Assembly: GCA_005883355.1 (NCBI GenBank)
Contig: VAXG01000002.1
Coordinates: forward strand, 1-52,956
DNA length: 52,956 nucleotides
Direction of reading: 5' to 3'
Source of the DNA: Actinomycetota bacterium
GTDB taxonomy: Bacteria; Actinomycetota; Thermoleophilia; Gaiellales; Gaiellaceae
Numbering within the stretch: position 1 is the first letter of the stretch; every line of letters begins with the position of its first letter. Below, piece by piece: positions 39,973 through 47,961 of this stretch. The notes beneath the pieces are model-generated. The model did not search any database and was not told the DNA's origin. It saw only the letters and a program-made list of their open reading frames with translations. The position numbers and the translations under genes were made by a program.

Positions 39973-40826
39973 TCCCTGTCATCGAACCAGAAGAAGCCGA
40001 CGGTGCCGGGGCCCGCATGCGTTCCGACGACCGCACCGAGCGTGGTCACGATCTCGACCTCCGCATGGGGACGCTCGGCGTGCACCATCCTCTTCAGCTG
40101 CTCCGCACGCTCCGGCGCGTCGGCATGTGCGATCCCGACTTTGAGCGTCGGTGAGTCTTCAGTGGCCGAGGTGAACGCCGAGACGAACTCCTGCATCGCC
40201 TTCTGATTTCCGCGTACGCGCTTGAGCGGGATCACCTCGCGCTCGATCGTCAGGATCGGCTTGACGTGCAAGAGGGTCCCGGCCCACGCGCTCGCGCGGC
40301 CGATCCGTCCACCGCGGCGCAGGAACTCGAGCGTGTCGACGGTGAAGATCAGGCCCGCGTCCTCCTTGAAGCGCGCGACGAGCTTGTCGATCTCGTCGTC
40401 GGTCGTCCCTCGATCGAGCCTGCGCTGAATCGCGAGCCCGAGCATCGCGATCGCCGCCGACGCGCTTTCGGAATCGACGACGCGCACCTTGTCACCAAGC
40501 TCCATCGCTGCGGTCCTCGCACTCTGGTACGTGCCGGAGAGCGCAGCCGAGAGGTGGAGGGAGTAGATGCGCTCGTAGCCGCTCAGCTCTTCGTACGTCG
40601 TGAGGAAGTCGCCTGGCGTTGGCTGCGACGTCGTCGGCAGCTCCGCCGAGGTGCGCAGCCGTCCGTAGAACTCCTCCGGACTGAGGTCGACGTAGTCGCG
40701 GTAGCTCTCGTCGCCGAAGAGGACGTACAGTGGCACGACGCGCCAGTTCGGGAAACGCTCGGGAGCCTCGGGGAAGTCGGCGGTCGAATCGAGGACGATC
40801 GTGGTGTTCTCGCCGGTCAGAGTCAT
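39969..40826 (-). CDS. DegV-family fatty-acid-binding protein (FakB-like)
   Basis: 285 residues. DegV proteins bind a fatty acid for phosphorylation by FakA. Pattern: TTIVLDSTADFPEAPE, WRVVPLYVLFGDESYRDYVD, ELPTTSQPTPGDFLTTYEEL, YSLHLSAALSGTYQSARTAA, VRVVDSESASAAIAMLGLAI, IFTVDTLEFLRRGGRIGRAS and the C-terminal GAVVGTHAGPGTVGFFWFD. The Thr-Ser and SGT loops that hold the carboxylate are present. It lies one gene from fakA and overlaps the REC gene by one base (TAATG). Confidence 0.92.
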   Translation of the reverse strand: MTLTGENTTIVLDSTADFPEAPERFPNWRVVPLYVLFGDESYRDYVDLSPEEFYGRLRTSAELPTTSQPTPGDFLTTYEELSGYERIYSLHLSAALSGTYQSARTAAMELGDKVRVVDSESASAAIAMLGLAIQRRLDRGTTDDEIDKLVARFKEDAGLIFTVDTLEFLRRGGRIGRASAWAGTLLHVKPILTIEREVIPLKRVRGNQKAMQEFVSAFTSATEDSPTLKVGIAHADAPERAEQLKRMVHAERPHAEVEIVTTLGAVVGTHAGPGTVGFFWFDDRE

Positions 40827-41194
40827 TACGCCGCCTGCCTGATCGCATCGACGATCTCGTCGAGCTCCTGGTCCTTGGAAAGGCAGGCGACCGCACCCGC
40901 GGCGTAGAGCGCGTCGACCTCGCGGAGGTTGGCTGATGCCGTCAGGCAGACGACGGCGACGTCGGGGTAGGCCTCGCGCACGGCGAGCGTCGCCTGCACA
41001 CCGTCGAGACCCGGCAGCCGGTAGTCCATCAGCACCACGTCCGGCTTGTGCATGCGCACGACCTCGGCGGCCGAAGAGCCGTCGCCGACCGAGGCCACGA
41101 CCTCGATGTCGGACTGGAGCCCGAGCAGCAGCTCCAGGGCCTCACGGAACACCTGGTTGTCTTCCACGAGGACGAGGCGAATCGGCTCGGCCAT
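40826..41194 (-). CDS. stand-alone receiver-domain response regulator
   Basis: 122 residues, one REC domain and no output domain. RLVLVEDNQVFREALELLLG, phosphoacceptor Asp57 in VVLMDYRLPGLDG, Thr85 in VVCLTAS and Lys107 in ACLSKDQ are all in place, so it should be phosphorylated. It is NarL-like in sequence (DGSSAAEVVRMHKPDVV) but lacks the LuxR HTH. No histidine kinase is nearby. It sits between fakA and degV with a 1-base overlap on degV and an 11-base gap to fakA, so it is co-translated with a fatty-acid kinase pair. Confidence 0.9.
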   Translation of the reverse strand: MAEPIRLVLVEDNQVFREALELLLGLQSDIEVVASVGDGSSAAEVVRMHKPDVVLMDYRLPGLDGVQATLAVREAYPDVAVVCLTASANLREVDALYAAGAVACLSKDQELDEIVDAIRQAA

Positions 41195-41205
41195 GGGGCG
41201 GAAGG

Positions 41206-42798
41206 TTATTCCGCGGACAGAAGGAGCGGATAGTGAGGCTGGCCCCCGGCCTGGACGTCCAGCTCCAGGAGGGGGTGGGCTTCCTGGATTCGCCGCAGCA
41301 GGTCCTCGAGCTCGGGCTCGTCGGCGCCGGTCAAGAGCGTCATCACGTCGCGAGGCTCCTCGAGGAGGCGCTCGGCGACCGCAGCGGCGACGTCGTCGAA
41401 GTCCGAGCCTCCCGCCACGGCGGTTCCGTTGGCGAGACCGAGCCAGGCGCCTTTGCGGACCGAGAGGCCGTTCAGCTCGACGTCGCGTGAGGCCATCGTG
41501 ACCTCGCCGGTCCTGATGCCCTCGACGACCTCGTTCATCGCGGCCGCGTTGTCCGCGGCCGAGCGCGCTGAATCGAACGCGACCATCGCGGCCAAGCCTG
41601 CCGGCAGCGAATCGGTCGGGACGACCGTCACGAGCTTGTCGGAGAGACCGGCAGCCTGCTCCGCCGAGAGAACGACGTTCGAGTTGTTCGGCAGCAGAAC
41701 GACCTCCGCCGCAGACATCGCCTCGATCGCGTCGACGAGCTCCGCCGTCGAGGGGTTCATCGTCTGCCCGCCCTCGACGATCTTCGTCGTACCGAGACTC
41801 TCGAAGAGCCGTCTGTTGCCGTTGCCTGCGACCACCGCGACGACTCCCGTCGACGAGGGCTGCGCAGCCGGCACCGCCTCGAGGAGACGCCGTTCGCGCT
41901 GCACGGTCTGCTCGTGCATGTTCGCGATCTCGACCCGGTCGATCACGCCGGCCCGCGTTCCAACGGCGAGTGCGCGGCCGGGCTCGTCCGTATGGACGTG
42001 CACCTTCAGGGCCTCGGGATCGCCGACGACGAGCAGTGAATCGCCCAGTTGCTCGAGCTCGTGCTCGATTTTCTCGCTGTCGAGCTCGTCCCCTTCGATC
42101 ACGAACGTCGTGCAGTACCGGTAGGGCGAGAGATCCTGGTGAAACGCTTCGATGGTGATTTCCTCGCGCTGCGTCGGCGCCTGCGGCAACGGCTCTCCGG
42201 CGGCCGTGGCAGCCAGCCCGCGCACGATCTCGAGCAGACCGGCGCCGCCCGCGTCGACAACTCCTGCTTCGCGCAGGACCTCGAGCTGCTCCGGCGTGCG
42301 CGCAACCGCCTCTTCACCGCGTCGGACGAGCCTGATCAGAAGCTCTTCCTTGGTGAGGCCGTCGCTCTCCGCGTTCTCGCCTTCCTCGGCCATCTCCCGG
42401 ATGACGGAGAGCATCGTCCCCTCCACCGGTTGACGCACCGCGCGATACGCAGCGTCACTCGCCGAGCGAAACGCGGCGGCGACCGTGTGCGCATCGACCT
42501 CGCCGTTCGTGCGAAGCGTCTCGGCGGCGCCTCGGATGATCTGCGAGAGGATGACACCGGAGTTGCCGCGCGCTCCCATCAGCGCGGCGCGCGTCACCTC
42601 CTTGACGAGTCCCGCGCGATCCTCGGTCGTCGTCCGGTCGAGCTCGTCGACCACCGAACGCGCGGTCATCGTCAGGTTCGTGCCCGTATCTCCATCCGGC
42701 ACCGGATAGACATTCAGGTCGTCGATGCGCTGCCGGTTCGCCTCGAGCGAGGCGAGAGCGCCATGCGCGAGCTCCTGCACGCGCACGCGGTCCGTCAC
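41206..42798 (-). CDS. fakA: fatty acid kinase catalytic subunit FakA (DAK2 domain)
   Basis: 530 residues from GTG, overlapping the asp23-like stop (GTGA). It phosphorylates FakB-bound fatty acids so that they enter phospholipid synthesis by PlsX/PlsY. N-terminal DAK2 ATP-binding domain: LASLEANRQRIDDLNVYPVP then DGDTGTNLTMT (metal-binding Asp residues), LMGARGNSGVILSQIIRGAA, and VEGTMLSVIREMAE. Middle and C-terminal DegV-interacting regions include GAGLLEIVRGL, PYRYCTTFVIEG, EALKVHVHTDEPGRALAVGT, VVLLPNNSNVVLSAEQAA and the LASRD.LNG..RKGAWLGL region. plsX is elsewhere in the window. Confidence 0.95.
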   Translation of the reverse strand: MTDRVRVQELAHGALASLEANRQRIDDLNVYPVPDGDTGTNLTMTARSVVDELDRTTTEDRAGLVKEVTRAALMGARGNSGVILSQIIRGAAETLRTNGEVDAHTVAAAFRSASDAAYRAVRQPVEGTMLSVIREMAEEGENAESDGLTKEELLIRLVRRGEEAVARTPEQLEVLREAGVVDAGGAGLLEIVRGLAATAAGEPLPQAPTQREEITIEAFHQDLSPYRYCTTFVIEGDELDSEKIEHELEQLGDSLLVVGDPEALKVHVHTDEPGRALAVGTRAGVIDRVEIANMHEQTVQRERRLLEAVPAAQPSSTGVVAVVAGNGNRRLFESLGTTKIVEGGQTMNPSTAELVDAIEAMSAAEVVLLPNNSNVVLSAEQAAGLSDKLVTVVPTDSLPAGLAAMVAFDSARSAADNAAAMNEVVEGIRTGEVTMASRDVELNGLSVRKGAWLGLANGTAVAGGSDFDDVAAAVAERLLEEPRDVMTLLTGADEPELEDLLRRIQEAHPLLELDVQAGGQPHYPLLLSAE

Positions 42799-43154
42799 GC
42801 CGTGGACCTCTTCACGTCCTGGATGCGGACGTCCACCTCGGCAATGGGAAGCCCCGTGAGACGTTCGACCTCGTACTGGACGCGGTTCCGCAGCGTCGAC
42901 GCCACCTCGGCGAGGTTGAGGCCGTACTCGACGACAACGCGAAGCTCGATCGTGATGCCCTCCTCGGCGCTGCCACCGATCGTGATCCCCTGGCGCAGAC
43001 GGTCGCGCGTCAGCAGCTTTTCGCGCGGATTGCGCGGGGCCATGCCGACGACGCCGTAGGCCTCGGCCGCGACGCGGCCGACGATGTGAGCCACCGCCTC
43101 GTGGGAGATCGAGATCCGCCCCAGCGGAGACGACAGCGAAGGAGCTGCCTCCAC
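42795..43154 (-). CDS. Asp23/Gls24 family envelope-stress protein
   Basis: 119 residues from GTG. Core pattern LGRISISHEAVAHIVGRVAA, AYGVVGMAPRN, GITIELRVVVEYGLNLAEVA and LRNRVQYEVERLTGLPIAEV, with a late IQDV typical of the family. Such proteins (YloU type) are usually found between rpmB and the DAK2 gene, exactly as here. Role unclear; Asp23 proteins associate with the membrane and cell-wall stress. Confidence 0.93.
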   Translation of the reverse strand: MEAAPSLSSPLGRISISHEAVAHIVGRVAAEAYGVVGMAPRNPREKLLTRDRLRQGITIGGSAEEGITIELRVVVEYGLNLAEVASTLRNRVQYEVERLTGLPIAEVDVRIQDVKRSTA

Positions 43155-43193
43155 GGGGTGATTAGACCACGACGAGCAGTCGAAAGTTGCTGC

Positions 43194-43385
43194 TCAGATG
43201 GCCTTTTGCACCTTGCCACCCTTGAGGCAGCGGGTGCAGACGTACGCCCGGATCGCCTTGCCCTTGAGGAGCACGCGGACGTGCTGGAGGTTGGGGTTGA
43301 AGCGGCGCTTGGTGGCCACCATCGAGTGGCTCCGGTTGTTGCCGAAGCCGGGCTTCTTCCCACAGACTGCGCAGACCTTGGACAT
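43194..43385 (-). CDS. rpmB: 50S ribosomal protein L28 (zinc-ribbon form)
   Basis: 63 residues. [20 protein letters not shown], then [20 protein letters not shown] and [13 protein letters not shown]. Cys5, Cys8, Cys50 and Cys53 form the zinc ribbon, so like L32 this is the C-plus paralogue type. Marks the head of the asp23-fakA run on this strand; an 87-base gap separates it from ribH upstream. Confidence 0.96.
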   Translation of the reverse strand: MSKVCAVCGKKPGFGNNRSHSMVATKRRFNPNLQHVRVLLKGKAIRAYVCTRCLKGGKVQKAI

Positions 43386-43472
43386 CGGCCGGCCAGTGTA
43401 GCCAACGAGCCCAAAAAGGCCTAAGGGCTGGGGTCACACCCTTGCAGTTCGAGACGTGGCTCTGACGAAGCG

Positions 43473-44114
43473 TCAGCGGGACGCCGAAGCGCGCAGCTGC
43501 GCGAAGGCGTCGGCCATCTCGAGCGCGGTGCGCACGGCTTCCGCACCTTTCGAGATTCGAGCCTCCGCCTGTTCGACCATGTCCACCGTCAGGACTCCGA
43601 ACGCAACGGGGACTCCCGTCTCCAGAGCAGCCAGTTGGAGGCCGCTTGCGGCCTCAGAGGCGATGAAGTCGAAGTGCGGCGTCTCGCCGCGCACGATGCA
43701 GCCGATCGCGACCACGCACGCGAACCGGCGCGTCTTCGCGAGCGCCATCGCCGCAAGCGGCAACTCGAAGGCCCCGGGAACCGGCATGACCGTGATCGCC
43801 TCACGACGCACGCCGGCCTGGTCGAGCTCTGCGAGAGCCGATTCGAGCAGCTTGTTCGTGATCTCGCCGTTGAAGCGCGCGGCGACGATCGCGACGCCAC
43901 GCCGCGTCCCGTCGGGCTCCCCCTCGATGACGTTGACGTCGTCAGGGATGTCGAGCTCGCCGGACGCATGCTGCTCGTCGGGCGTCCGCAACTGCGGCAG
44001 CTCCTGCTCCTCCGCGGCCCCGTCGGAGGAAACCGCCCCCTCCTCGACCTCGTCGACCGCGGTACCCTCCGGTTCGTCCAGCTTCGCCGGGTGACCCGGC
44101 CAGCGCTCGCTCAT
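43473..44114 (-). CDS. ribH: 6,7-dimethyl-8-ribityllumazine synthase with acidic N-terminal extension
   Basis: 213 residues; ATG overlaps the ribBA stop (ATGA). Condenses 5-amino-6-ribitylaminouracil with dihydroxybutanone phosphate. The enzyme core begins near residue 62 and has VAIVAARFNGEITNKLLESA, VMPVPGAFELPLAAMALAKT, IGCIVRGETPHFDFIASEAA with the catalytic His in TPHFDF, and VPVAFGVLTVDMVEQAEAR. Normal length is ~155. The first ~60 residues are acidic and disordered-looking (DEVEEGAVSSDGAAEEQELP) and have no counterpart in usual RibH. The core could start at a later codon, but no better start with a ribosome site is evident. Confidence 0.93.
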   Translation of the reverse strand: MSERWPGHPAKLDEPEGTAVDEVEEGAVSSDGAAEEQELPQLRTPDEQHASGELDIPDDVNVIEGEPDGTRRGVAIVAARFNGEITNKLLESALAELDQAGVRREAITVMPVPGAFELPLAAMALAKTRRFACVVAIGCIVRGETPHFDFIASEAASGLQLAALETGVPVAFGVLTVDMVEQAEARISKGAEAVRTALEMADAFAQLRASASR

Positions 44115-45361
44115 TCGCCCTCCAGGGGCTCGTACTTCAGGTCCTGGTGATGAAGCTTGTGGCCGAGCTTGTCACGTTTCGTGGCGAGGTAGCGCGCGTT
44201 CTGCTCCGTCGGCGTCGTCTCGATCGGCACCTGCTCGACCACCTCGAGCCCGAACCCCTCGATACCGGTGATCTTCTTCGGGTTGTTCGTGAGGATGCGG
44301 ATCGTGGTCAGGCCGAGCTCGGCGAGGATCTGGTTGCCGATCCCGTAGTCGCGCATGTCCGGCTGAAACCCGAGCTCGACGTTCGCTTCCACCGTGTCGA
44401 AGCCGTTCTCCTGGAGCTCGTAGGCCCGCAGCTTGTTGAGGAGACCTATGCCGCGACCTTCCTGCGCCATGTAGAGCAGTACGCCACGCTCCTCGGCGGC
44501 GATCCGCTCGAGTGCTTGCTCGAGCTGCTCGCCGCAGTCGCAGCGCAACGAATGGAAGACGTCGCCCGTCAGGCACTCGGAGTGCACACGGACGAGCACG
44601 TTCTCGGCGCCCTCGACGTCCCCCTTCACCAGCGCTATGTGGTGCTTGCCGGTCAGCGTCTCGCCGAAGGCGACAGCCGTGAAGTCCCCGTACGCGGTCG
44701 GCATCGCGACGGTGGTCGTGCGCTCGACGAGCCGCTCGTGCCGGCGGCGATACTCGATCAGGTCCGCGACGGTGATCAGCTTCAACCCGTGGCGCTCGCA
44801 ATACGGGATCAGATCCGGGACGCGGGCCATCGTTCCGTCCTCCTTCATGATCTCGCAGACCACGCCCGCGGGAATCAAGCCGGCCAGGCGCGCGAGGTCG
44901 ACTGCCGCCTCGGTCTGGCCCGCGCGCGAGAGCACGCCGCCCTCGCGCGCGCGCAAGGGAAAGACGTGACCCGGCTGCACGAGATCCTCGGGCTTCGCGT
45001 CGGGATCGACGGCGACCTGAATCGTGCGTGAACGATCCGGCGCCGAGATCCCGGTCGTGACACCCTCGCGCGCCTCGACGGAGACGGTGAAAGCGGTGCC
45101 ATACGGTGTCTCGTTCCGCTCCGTCATCTGGCGAAGGCCGAGCTCGTCGCAGCGGTCCTCGGTGAGGCAGAGGCAGATGAGGCCGCGCGCCTCCTTCGTC
45201 ATGAAGTTCACGGCGTCGGGCGTGGCGAACTGCGCCGCAATCGTGAGGTCACCCTCGTTCTCGCGGTCGGCCGCGTCGACGACGACGACGAACTTGCCCT
45301 CGCGGATGTCCTCGATCGCCTCTTCGATGGTGGCGAAGGCGCTCTTTTCCTCGACTTTCAT
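44111..45361 (-). CDS. ribBA: bifunctional DHBP synthase / GTP cyclohydrolase II
   Basis: 416 residues. The RibB part (about 1-205) makes dihydroxybutanone phosphate: FVVVVDAADRENEGDLTIAA, FMTKEARGLICLCLT, GTAFTVSVEAREGVTTGISA, PGHVFPLRAREGGVLSRAGQ, TEAAVDLARLAG. The RibA part (about 207-405) opens GTP: VLVRVHSECLTGDVFHSLRC then DCGEQL (zinc cysteines), LYMAQEGRGIGLLNKLRAYE, DMRDYGIGNQILAELG and RILTNNPKKITGIEGFGLEV. Both halves look catalytically complete. Overlaps ribE upstream and ribH downstream by 4 bases each. Confidence 0.97.
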   Translation of the reverse strand: MKVEEKSAFATIEEAIEDIREGKFVVVVDAADRENEGDLTIAAQFATPDAVNFMTKEARGLICLCLTEDRCDELGLRQMTERNETPYGTAFTVSVEAREGVTTGISAPDRSRTIQVAVDPDAKPEDLVQPGHVFPLRAREGGVLSRAGQTEAAVDLARLAGLIPAGVVCEIMKEDGTMARVPDLIPYCERHGLKLITVADLIEYRRRHERLVERTTTVAMPTAYGDFTAVAFGETLTGKHHIALVKGDVEGAENVLVRVHSECLTGDVFHSLRCDCGEQLEQALERIAAEERGVLLYMAQEGRGIGLLNKLRAYELQENGFDTVEANVELGFQPDMRDYGIGNQILAELGLTTIRILTNNPKKITGIEGFGLEVVEQVPIETTPTEQNARYLATKRDKLGHKLHHQDLKYEPLEGE

Positions 45362-45927
45362 TCCGAAGATGGTAACGCCGGGAGGAGCCTCTCCACGTAC
45401 TTCGCCAGGACGTCGGTTTCCAGGTTGACGTTGTCTCCGGGCGCCAGGCCGCCGAGCGTCGTCGCCCCAAGTGTGTGCTGCACGAGCGCCACCGCGAAGC
45501 CCTCCCCGTCCACCGCTGCCACCGTCAGGGAGACCCCTTCCACGGTGATCGAACCCTTCTCGACGAGGTAGCGCAGGAGCCCGGGCTCGGCATCGATCCA
45601 GATGCGCTTGCCGTCGCCCTCCTGCTCCACGGAACGCACATCGCCGACACCGTCGACGTGACCCTGGACGTAGTGCCCGCCGAGCGGATCGCCTGCCCGC
45701 AGCGCGGGCTCGAGGTTTACCTGGGCGCCGAAGAGCTTCGCGCGACTCGACGTCTCGACCATCACGTCGAACGCCAGCGTCCCGTTCCGCGCCTCTGTGA
45801 CCGTCAGGCAGACGCCGTCGACGGAGATCGAATCTCCGACGTCCGCCTCGATTCGGCTCTCGACGACGAGGCGGCCTCCGTCGAAGGAGGCCACGCGGCC
45901 TCGCTCGCGCACGATGCCCGTGAACAT
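45358..45927 (-). CDS. ribE: riboflavin synthase alpha chain
   Basis: 189 residues, two similar lumazine-binding barrels. First: MFTGIVRERGRVASFDGGRL, DSISVDGVCLTVTEA, FDVMVETSSRAKLFGAQVNL. Second: GGHYVQGHVDGVGDVRSVEQ, KGSITVEGVSLTVAAVDGEG, VALVQHTLGATTLGGLAPGD, NLETDVLAKYVERL. It dismutates two lumazines to riboflavin. First gene of ribE-ribBA-ribH; no FMN riboswitch is recognisable in the 76 bases upstream, which hold a hairpin (45956-45979). Confidence 0.97.
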   Translation of the reverse strand: MFTGIVRERGRVASFDGGRLVVESRIEADVGDSISVDGVCLTVTEARNGTLAFDVMVETSSRAKLFGAQVNLEPALRAGDPLGGHYVQGHVDGVGDVRSVEQEGDGKRIWIDAEPGLLRYLVEKGSITVEGVSLTVAAVDGEGFAVALVQHTLGATTLGGLAPGDNVNLETDVLAKYVERLLPALPSSE

Positions 45928-45955
45928 CCCGTGAAGGCTACTGGGCAGACAGTGA

Positions 45956-45979
45956 AGCGGGCCCGTCTCCGGACCCGCT
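45956..45979 (-). terminator. hairpin between the surface-protein gene and ribE
   Basis: AGCGGGYCC-type arms of nine pairs (one G-U in the minus-strand RNA) around a 6-base loop, 25 bases past the stop of the 46004-46501 gene and 28 bases before the ribE ATG. Likely ends the surface-protein transcript; it is too small to be an FMN riboswitch. Confidence 0.55.
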
Positions 45980-46003
45980 CCGACTGATGCTGCGACAGGC
46001 GCC

Positions 46004-46501
46004 TTAGGTGCTTGCGAGCCCCGTCGGCCGAGACCGGTAACGGCGGCCCAAGACGACGGCCATCAGCAGCATGAGTGCGACGCCGAGGGAGATCGAGGCA
46101 CCGATGCCTGCGTCGCCCCAGTTGAAGCCGCGGGACCCTGCGGCCTGCGTCTGAGCTACCTGGACCGGATATGCCGAGTGCTTCGCGTTGGCGATCGCGG
46201 TTCCCGCAGCCGTGATGCCGGGCCGATTTTCCGTCGACTTGACGGAGATACCGGAACCGAGCGGCTGAGATGCCGGCGCGTTCACGAGCGCAGCGGCGCC
46301 TAGCTTGGCGACGGGCGCCTGGACGGAGATACCGGAAGCGGGCGCCTGAGATGCCGGCGCGTTCACGAGCGCGGCGGCGCCGATCTGCTGATCTGGCACT
46401 GGTGTGTAGGCCCACGGCCTTGCCTGCGCGGTGGGCACGGCCACTGCTGCGAAAGCGAGACCGAGAACGATTTTCTTGAGCCGGAAGTGCTTGCGGATCA
46501 T
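46004..46501 (-). CDS. membrane-anchored surface protein with internal repeat
   Basis: 165 residues with a strong GGAAGGAG ribosome site before the ATG. Signal peptide: basic MIRKHFRLKK, then IVLGLAFAAVAVPTAQA. Two near-identical 27-residue units follow, each with GAAALVNAPASQ and SGISV. A C-terminal membrane helix (IGASISLGVALMLLMAVVLG) and a basic tail (RRYRSR) suggest an LPxTG-independent anchor. Ala/Pro-rich ectodomain. Family not recognised; may be a cell-surface or wall-associated protein. It is divergent from the SARP-like regulator, whose start is 127 bases away. Confidence 0.65.
   Translation of the reverse strand: MIRKHFRLKKIVLGLAFAAVAVPTAQARPWAYTPVPDQQIGAAALVNAPASQAPASGISVQAPVAKLGAAALVNAPASQPLGSGISVKSTENRPGITAAGTAIANAKHSAYPVQVAQTQAAGSRGFNWGDAGIGASISLGVALMLLMAVVLGRRYRSRPTGLAST
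46241..46384. repeat. 81-bp tandem repeat inside the surface-protein gene
   Basis: Two copies start at 46241 and 46322; about 63 bases of each are strongly conserved (core TGAGATGCCGGCGCGTTCAC). The period is a multiple of three, so the frame is kept and one protein unit is duplicated. Confidence 0.8.
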
Positions 46502-46628
46502 GGTGGTTCTCCTTCCCCACTGAGTTCCTCGACGCCCTCAACAATCGCTCCCGGCGGTAACGAGAACCCCACGGGAGGCCCACGCTCGCCCATCGCGCAG
46601 TAACGGTGTAGGTTCAGGCAGAGCCGCG

Positions 46629-47927
46629 ATGGACTACCGCATCCTCGGGCCGCTCGAGGCGCTCGACGGGGAGCGACAGCTCCCGCTCGGCGGCGCGAGG
46701 CAACGCGCCGTGCTGGCTCTCCTGCTTCTGCACGGAAACGAGACGCTGTCGCGGGACGTGATCGTCGACGAGCTTTGGGGCGAGGACGCTCCAGCGACCG
46801 CCGGGAAGGTGCTCCAGAACTGCGTGTCGGCACTGCGCAAGGAACTGCCGCCCGACACCATCAGGACGGTCTCCGGCGGATACGCGCTGACGCTCGAGCC
46901 GGACGACCTCGACCGCGATCGCTTCGAGCGGCTGCTCGCGGAAGGCCGGGCCGCGCTCGAGACCGGAGACCACGCCGAGGCGTTGGATCAGTTGCGCCGT
47001 GCGCTCGCACAGTGGCGCGGGGCGCCGTTGTCCGACCTCTCGTACGAGCTCTTCACACGAGACGAGATCAAGCGGCTCGAAGAGCTCCACGTCGCCGCAC
47101 TGGAAGACAGGATCGAGGCAGAGCTCGCACTCGGCCATCACGACGAGCTTGTGCCCGAGCTGGAAGCGCTGGTCACGAAGCACCCGCTTCGGGAACGCCT
47201 ACGCGGCCAGCTCATGCTCGCGCTCTACCGCGCGGGCCGGCAGGCCGAAGCGCTCGACGCGTACCGAGCCGCACGGCGAGCGCTCCTGGCGGAGCTCGGG
47301 ATCGAGCCGGGACGTGCGTTGCGCGAGCTCGAGCACGCGATCCTCGCGCAGGTTCCGGCACTCGATGTCGGCCCGAGGCGGCCGCAGGCGGTGCAGCGTC
47401 CGGGCCGCGCGGCCGCGTCGCCACTCGAAGGACGCATGGAGGAGCTCGGATTGCTCGAAGCCGGCCTCGACGATGCGCTCGCCGGCCGTGGCCGCCTGTT
47501 CGTCGTCGTCGGCGACGCGGGCACGGGCAAGACCCGGCTCGCCGACGAGCTCGCGAGCACCGCGAAGGGGCGCGGCACGCGGATCCTCTGGGGCCGCGGC
47601 TGGGCGGGCGGCGGTGCTCCTCCCTACTGGCCGTGGACGCAGGCGCTGCGAGACGCGTTGCCGCCCACCATCAACTCGGACGGGCCGGAAGGACAGTTCC
47701 GCTTTTTCGAGGCGGTGACGCAGACATTGCGCGACCAGACCGCCACGCAGCCGCTCCTGCTCGTGCTCGACGACCTCCAGGCAGCTGACGAAGCGTCGGT
47801 CCTGCTACTCGAGTTCGTGGCGACCGAGCTGCCCGAGATGTCGGCGCTCGTCGTGGCGCTCGGACGTCCGGAGACTGCGCGCCTGGCCGAGCTCGAGCGA
47901 CATGCCACGCGAACGGTGCGGCTCTAG
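46629..47927 (+). CDS. AfsR/SARP-type BTAD regulator, truncated in its ATPase domain
   Basis: 432 residues. OmpR-like winged helix (MDYRILGPLEALDGERQLPL, VLALLLLHGNETLSRDVIVD, ELWGEDAPATAGKVLQNCVS), then a bacterial transcriptional activation domain (RLLAEGRAALETGDHAEALD, DELVPELEALVTKHPLRERL, ALYRAGRQAEALDAYRAARR). An AAA/NB-ARC-like ATPase begins with VVVGDAGTGKTRLADELAS and reaches Walker B LLLVLDDLQAADEASVLLLE, but the protein stops soon after (RTVRL). Full AfsR/SARP regulators continue with ATPase lid and TPR regions to ~900-1000 residues. It likely binds direct repeats near promoters; targets unknown. Confidence 0.85.
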   Translation: MDYRILGPLEALDGERQLPLGGARQRAVLALLLLHGNETLSRDVIVDELWGEDAPATAGKVLQNCVSALRKELPPDTIRTVSGGYALTLEPDDLDRDRFERLLAEGRAALETGDHAEALDQLRRALAQWRGAPLSDLSYELFTRDEIKRLEELHVAALEDRIEAELALGHHDELVPELEALVTKHPLRERLRGQLMLALYRAGRQAEALDAYRAARRALLAELGIEPGRALRELEHAILAQVPALDVGPRRPQAVQRPGRAAASPLEGRMEELGLLEAGLDDALAGRGRLFVVVGDAGTGKTRLADELASTAKGRGTRILWGRGWAGGGAPPYWPWTQALRDALPPTINSDGPEGQFRFFEAVTQTLRDQTATQPLLLVLDDLQAADEASVLLLEFVATELPEMSALVVALGRPETARLAELERHATRTVRL

Positions 47928-47936
47928 CCGAGCGCG

Positions 47937-47959
47937 ACCGGCTTCCGAGACGAGCCGGT
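47937..47959. terminator. bidirectional hairpin between the SARP gene and ribD
   Basis: ACCGGCT (47937-47943) pairs with AGCCGGT (47953-47959) around a 9-base loop; flanking G-T pairing extends it. It occupies the 34-base gap between two convergent genes. Confidence 0.6.
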
Positions 47960-47961
47960 TC

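Noticed and set aside
45928-46003. Possible FMN riboswitch ahead of ribE
   Set aside because: Too short, and no aptamer core seen; only a small hairpin.
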